7,410 nt of DNA, taken from Leptolyngbyaceae cyanobacterium CSSed165cm_216. Its GTDB lineage: Bacteria; Cyanobacteriota; Cyanobacteriia; Phormidesmidales; Phormidesmidaceae. The stretch's first letter is position 1, and the number at the start of each line of letters is the position of its first letter. The translations under genes were made by a program, and so were the position numbers. The stretch covers positions 1-7,410 of the forward strand of contig SLIY01000482.1 of assembly GCA_007135385.1 (NCBI GenBank). Reading direction: 5' to 3'. Below are positions 5,356 to 7,410 of the stretch, one piece after another. Under the pieces are notes generated by a model, which saw nothing but the letters and a program-made list of their open reading frames with translations, ran no database searches and was not told the origin of the DNA.

Positions 5356-6012
5356 ATGGCAACGGTATATAGGCTGCATCCCGACAACCCCCAAGGACGC
5401 AAGTTACAGGCCATTACAGAGGCATTGCGGCAGGGGGCGATTGCTTTGTACCCCACAGACACAGTTTACGCCATTGGTTGTGATCTCAACCATAAGGGGG
5501 CAGTAGAGCGGGTTCGGCAGTTGAAGCAGGTGGCCAATGATAAACCGCTGACGTTTTTATGCGATTCCCTCTCAAATATTGCCGACTATGCCCAGGTAAG
5601 TGATATTGCTTATCGGATTATTCGGCGTCTGATTCCAGGACCGTTTACCTTTGTGTTGCCGGCCACCAAGCAAGTGCCTCGCCTGGTGATGAATCCCAAA
5701 CGGCGCACCACGGGTATTCGAGTACCCGACAGCCCCATCTGCCTGGCGCTGGTACAGACGTTGCGCAATCCAGTGATTTCCACTTCGGCTCTCACCTTGG
5801 TGCCAGCAGGGAATGGCAAGGGGCCAGTCCAGAAAATGGATGTCTTTGACTGTTTAGAAAAACTGGTGGATTTAATTATTGATGACGATTTGCCCTTGAC
5901 CTATGAGGTATCCACCATCCTGGACATGAGCCAGGATGAACCGGTTGTGGTGCGACAGGGGCTGGGTTGGGAAATGGCCGTTGACTGGGGCGCAACCCTG
6001 GCCGAAGCTTAG
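5356..6012 (+). CDS. yciO: YciO-type protein of the Sua5/YrdC/YciO family
   Basis: The family includes threonylcarbamoyl-AMP synthase (TsaC/Sua5), which starts t6A37 tRNA modification from threonine, bicarbonate and ATP. This 218-aa protein resembles the YciO branch most: the N-terminus LHPDNPQ (7-13) closely matches E. coli YciO, and the length is similar (206 aa). Family blocks are YPTDTVYAIGCD (32-43), a GPFTFVLPAT nucleotide-binding segment (95-104), TTGIRVPD (118-125), ISTSA (141-145) and VVVRQG (197-202). Of the KxR...SxN set used by TsaC/Sua5, the second Arg after Lys57 is missing (LKQVAND), and the Asn after STSA is replaced by Leu146. E. coli YciO has the same loss after STS. Thus the fold is clear, but true threonylcarbamoyl-AMP synthase activity is uncertain and a separate tsaC may exist elsewhere. 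The ATG at 5356 has AAGGA 8 nt upstream. It may be annotated simply as threonylcarbamoyl-AMP synthase in automated pipelines. Confidence 0.88.
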   Translation: MATVYRLHPDNPQGRKLQAITEALRQGAIALYPTDTVYAIGCDLNHKGAVERVRQLKQVANDKPLTFLCDSLSNIADYAQVSDIAYRIIRRLIPGPFTFVLPATKQVPRLVMNPKRRTTGIRVPDSPICLALVQTLRNPVISTSALTLVPAGNGKGPVQKMDVFDCLEKLVDLIIDDDLPLTYEVSTILDMSQDEPVVVRQGLGWEMAVDWGATLAEA

Positions 6013-6032
6013 GCATCCGTCTAGTCATGATA

Positions 6033-6050
6033 GGCAATTTATCAATTGCC
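6033..6050. repeat. Perfect 7-bp inverted repeat after the yciO-like gene
   Basis: GGCAATT and AATTGCC flank a 4-nt loop (TATC), starting 21 nt after the stop codon. It would form a hairpin in the transcript, but it is AT-rich and is followed by ACAGTGCTTT rather than a U-run, so it is at best a weak terminator. It may instead be an operator or an RNA processing hairpin. Confidence 0.45.
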
Positions 6051-6104
6051 ACAGTGCTTTAGAAATCCGCAAGTGACCCTTGATGTTTTAAGTAAGAGAT
6101 GGAC

Positions 6105-6127
6105 CTAGGGTACCAAGGGGACCCTAG
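6105..6127. promoter_or_regulatory. Perfect inverted repeat upstream of hetZ, possible regulator site
   Basis: CTAGGGT and ACCCTAG are separated by 9 nt (ACCAAGGGG). The dyad ends 40 nt before the hetZ ATG. In Anabaena, hetZ is activated by HetR binding to an inverted repeat upstream of the gene, with AGGGG/CCCCT arms. Here the arms contain AGGG and CCCT, but the gap between them is 11 nt, larger than in the Anabaena-type site. The symmetry is seen; a role as a HetR or other operator is inference. Confidence 0.4.
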
Positions 6128-6167
6128 CTACTCTGTATCTCGGTGTCGTTGCTAGGATTGGTTAACA

Positions 6168-7410
6168 ATGAAGACTGCATCTACCTGCTTTGCCATGCCC
6201 CCTTCATCATCGGGGATGACTCCCCCTTCTCAGGATCCAGCGTCCCCTAACTCCGTTCCTCAGCCTACGGCCCAGGCTGACAGTGGGGCAAATGGGGTGT
6301 CGGCGATGGTTGAGACCCAGTTGCTCCACCACTTGGGCCATCGGCCTGGTGGGTTTAAGGGGGTCGTTCAACGGTTGGCGGCAGAAGTTGACCGCATTTG
6401 CCGGATCAGCGATCGCATCCAAAGGTCGGGCAATATCTCCCACTGGCAACAGACGCTGGTTAGCCATCGGGTCAGCAAGTGCCTGGCCTACTATAAGCTA
6501 GGGTCTGCCCAGGGGCGGGTCGAGTTACACAGTAGCCTCAGTGCCATTGTCTACCGTCATGTGGCCCCAACCGGGAGTCATTTGGGGTTTCAAGGGCGCT
6601 ATGCGTTGCTAGAAGACTTTATGCAGACGTTCTATATCGAAGTGGTGAACGCATTTCGACGGGAGCAGGAACTGCCCCCCACCTACACCCCCCGCACCCG
6701 TTTGGAACTGGCGGAGTACATGGCCTTTAGTGAACAGTATGCCAAGCGGCGGATTAATACCCGTGGCCGTCAGAGCCAGCAGTTGATTGTGCTGCGAGCC
6801 CAGGCGTTTAGCCGCCGCCAGCCGGCTGAAACATCGGTGGACATGGGGCTGGTGGGCGAGGGGGCTAAAACCGAAGAGGCCGAAGCCCACGCCCGGAGTT
6901 CGGTGGTGCAACAAGTGCGGGAAAAGCTGACGGCGGAAGCCACTGACCCGGGGGATGGGGTCATGCGCGATCGCATTGTTAAGCGCTTAATTCAATACTT
7001 TAGGAGCCAAGACCAGACCGACTGTATTGACTATTTGGTGCTGAAGCTAAAAGACTGCTCGGCCTCAGAAATTGATGACATCTTAGGGTTGTCTGCCCGG
7101 GAGCGAGACTACCTGCAGCAACGGTTTAAGTACCATGTGGAGAAATTTGCCCAACAGCACGAGTGGGAGTTAGTCCACCAGTGGCTCGGCGCCAACCTAG
7201 ATACCCGCCTGGGTTTAACCCTGGAGGAATGGGATGACTTCTTGGCCAGTTTACCCAGAGATTTCCAACGGTTTGTGGCCCTGAAGCAGGCTCAGCCCAA
7301 TGATGCCGCTTTAACTGACGAGGCCATTGCCCAAACCCTGGGCTGGACCCCCAAAAAAGTTCAGCGCAATTGGACCAAGCTCCTGAAGCTGGCCTGGAAC
7401 TACCGTAACC
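6168..7410 (+). CDS. hetZ: HetZ family transcriptional regulator (3' end cut by window edge)
   Basis: HetZ is a cyanobacterial DNA-binding regulator. In Anabaena it acts early in heterocyst differentiation together with HetR, but homologues also exist in filaments without heterocysts, where the role is unknown. 414 codons are open to the window edge. Anabaena HetZ is about 400 aa, and the last visible residues (KLLKLAWNYRN) match the family's end, so few codons are missing. Residues 1-46 are a variable Pro/Ser-rich leader. The conserved core starts near 65 and includes GRVELHSSLSAIVYRH (116-131), NAFRREQELPPTY (161-173), LELAEYMAFSEQYAKRRI (179-196) and LIVLRAQAFSRRQP (206-219). An acidic linker follows, then DYLVLKLKDCSASEIDDILG and ARERDYLQQRFKYHVEKFA (288-328), which looks like a helix-turn-helix region. 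A second possible one is DEAIAQTLGWTPKKVQRNW (384-402). The ATG at 6168 has AGGA 10 nt upstream; Met47 (6306) is a later alternative. Two HIP1 sites lie inside. Confidence 0.9.
   Translation, partial: MKTASTCFAMPPSSSGMTPPSQDPASPNSVPQPTAQADSGANGVSAMVETQLLHHLGHRPGGFKGVVQRLAAEVDRICRISDRIQRSGNISHWQQTLVSHRVSKCLAYYKLGSAQGRVELHSSLSAIVYRHVAPTGSHLGFQGRYALLEDFMQTFYIEVVNAFRREQELPPTYTPRTRLELAEYMAFSEQYAKRRINTRGRQSQQLIVLRAQAFSRRQPAETSVDMGLVGEGAKTEEAEAHARSSVVQQVREKLTAEATDPGDGVMRDRIVKRLIQYFRSQDQTDCIDYLVLKLKDCSASEIDDILGLSARERDYLQQRFKYHVEKFAQQHEWELVHQWLGANLDTRLGLTLEEWDDFLASLPRDFQRFVALKQAQPNDAALTDEAIAQTLGWTPKKVQRNWTKLLKLAWNYRN

Noticed and set aside
6609..6914. 101-codon minus-strand frame
   Set aside because: Antisense shadow of hetZ, whose plus-strand frame matches the family along its whole length.

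Overview
The window reads as cyanobacterial chromosome, most likely from a filamentous, Leptolyngbya-like lineage. Three things support this. The octamer GCGATCGC (HIP1) occurs four times in 7.4 kb (208-215, 3122-3129, 6409-6416, 6967-6974), far more than chance. An NDH-1 subunit found only in cyanobacteria and plastids (NdhL) sits beside a DUF3007 membrane protein. The right end carries HetZ, a family confined to cyanobacteria and typical of filamentous ones. HetZ also occurs in filaments that make no heterocysts, so the window does not prove heterocyst formation.

Layout. At 1-1402, three genes run leftward: ndhL (81 aa), a DUF3007 gene (102 aa, GTG start) and trpA (cut by the left edge). 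The 1403-1708 gap holds a candidate ndhL promoter and a GGGTGT heptamer repeat. A complete tRNA-Leu(UAA) gene without an intron lies at 1709-1792. It is followed by a 677-nt gene-free stretch (1793-2469) with two perfect tandem duplications and several hairpins. A rightward gene for a 450-aa, probably all-helical protein of unknown function follows (2470-3822). It converges, with only 2 bp between stop codons, on a leftward larC (466 aa, nickel insertion for the LarA cofactor). Divergent from larC is a yciO-type gene of the Sua5/YrdC/YciO family (5356-6012). After a 155-nt gap with two perfect inverted repeats, hetZ starts at 6168 and runs off the right edge, probably only a few codons short of its end.

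How the genes relate. The left cluster mixes photosynthetic electron transport (NdhL), a small membrane protein, and the last step of tryptophan synthesis (TrpA). No pathway link between them is visible; they may simply share a transcript. larC, the yciO-like gene and hetZ look like independent housekeeping or regulatory genes. I see no CRISPR array, transposase, phage gene, toxin-antitoxin pair or defence island. The points most worth a second look are the uncharacterised 450-aa protein with its hairpin-rich upstream region, the AGGG...CCCT palindrome upstream of hetZ, the intronless tRNA-Leu(UAA), the YciO-type active-site changes, and the His-rich linker of LarC.
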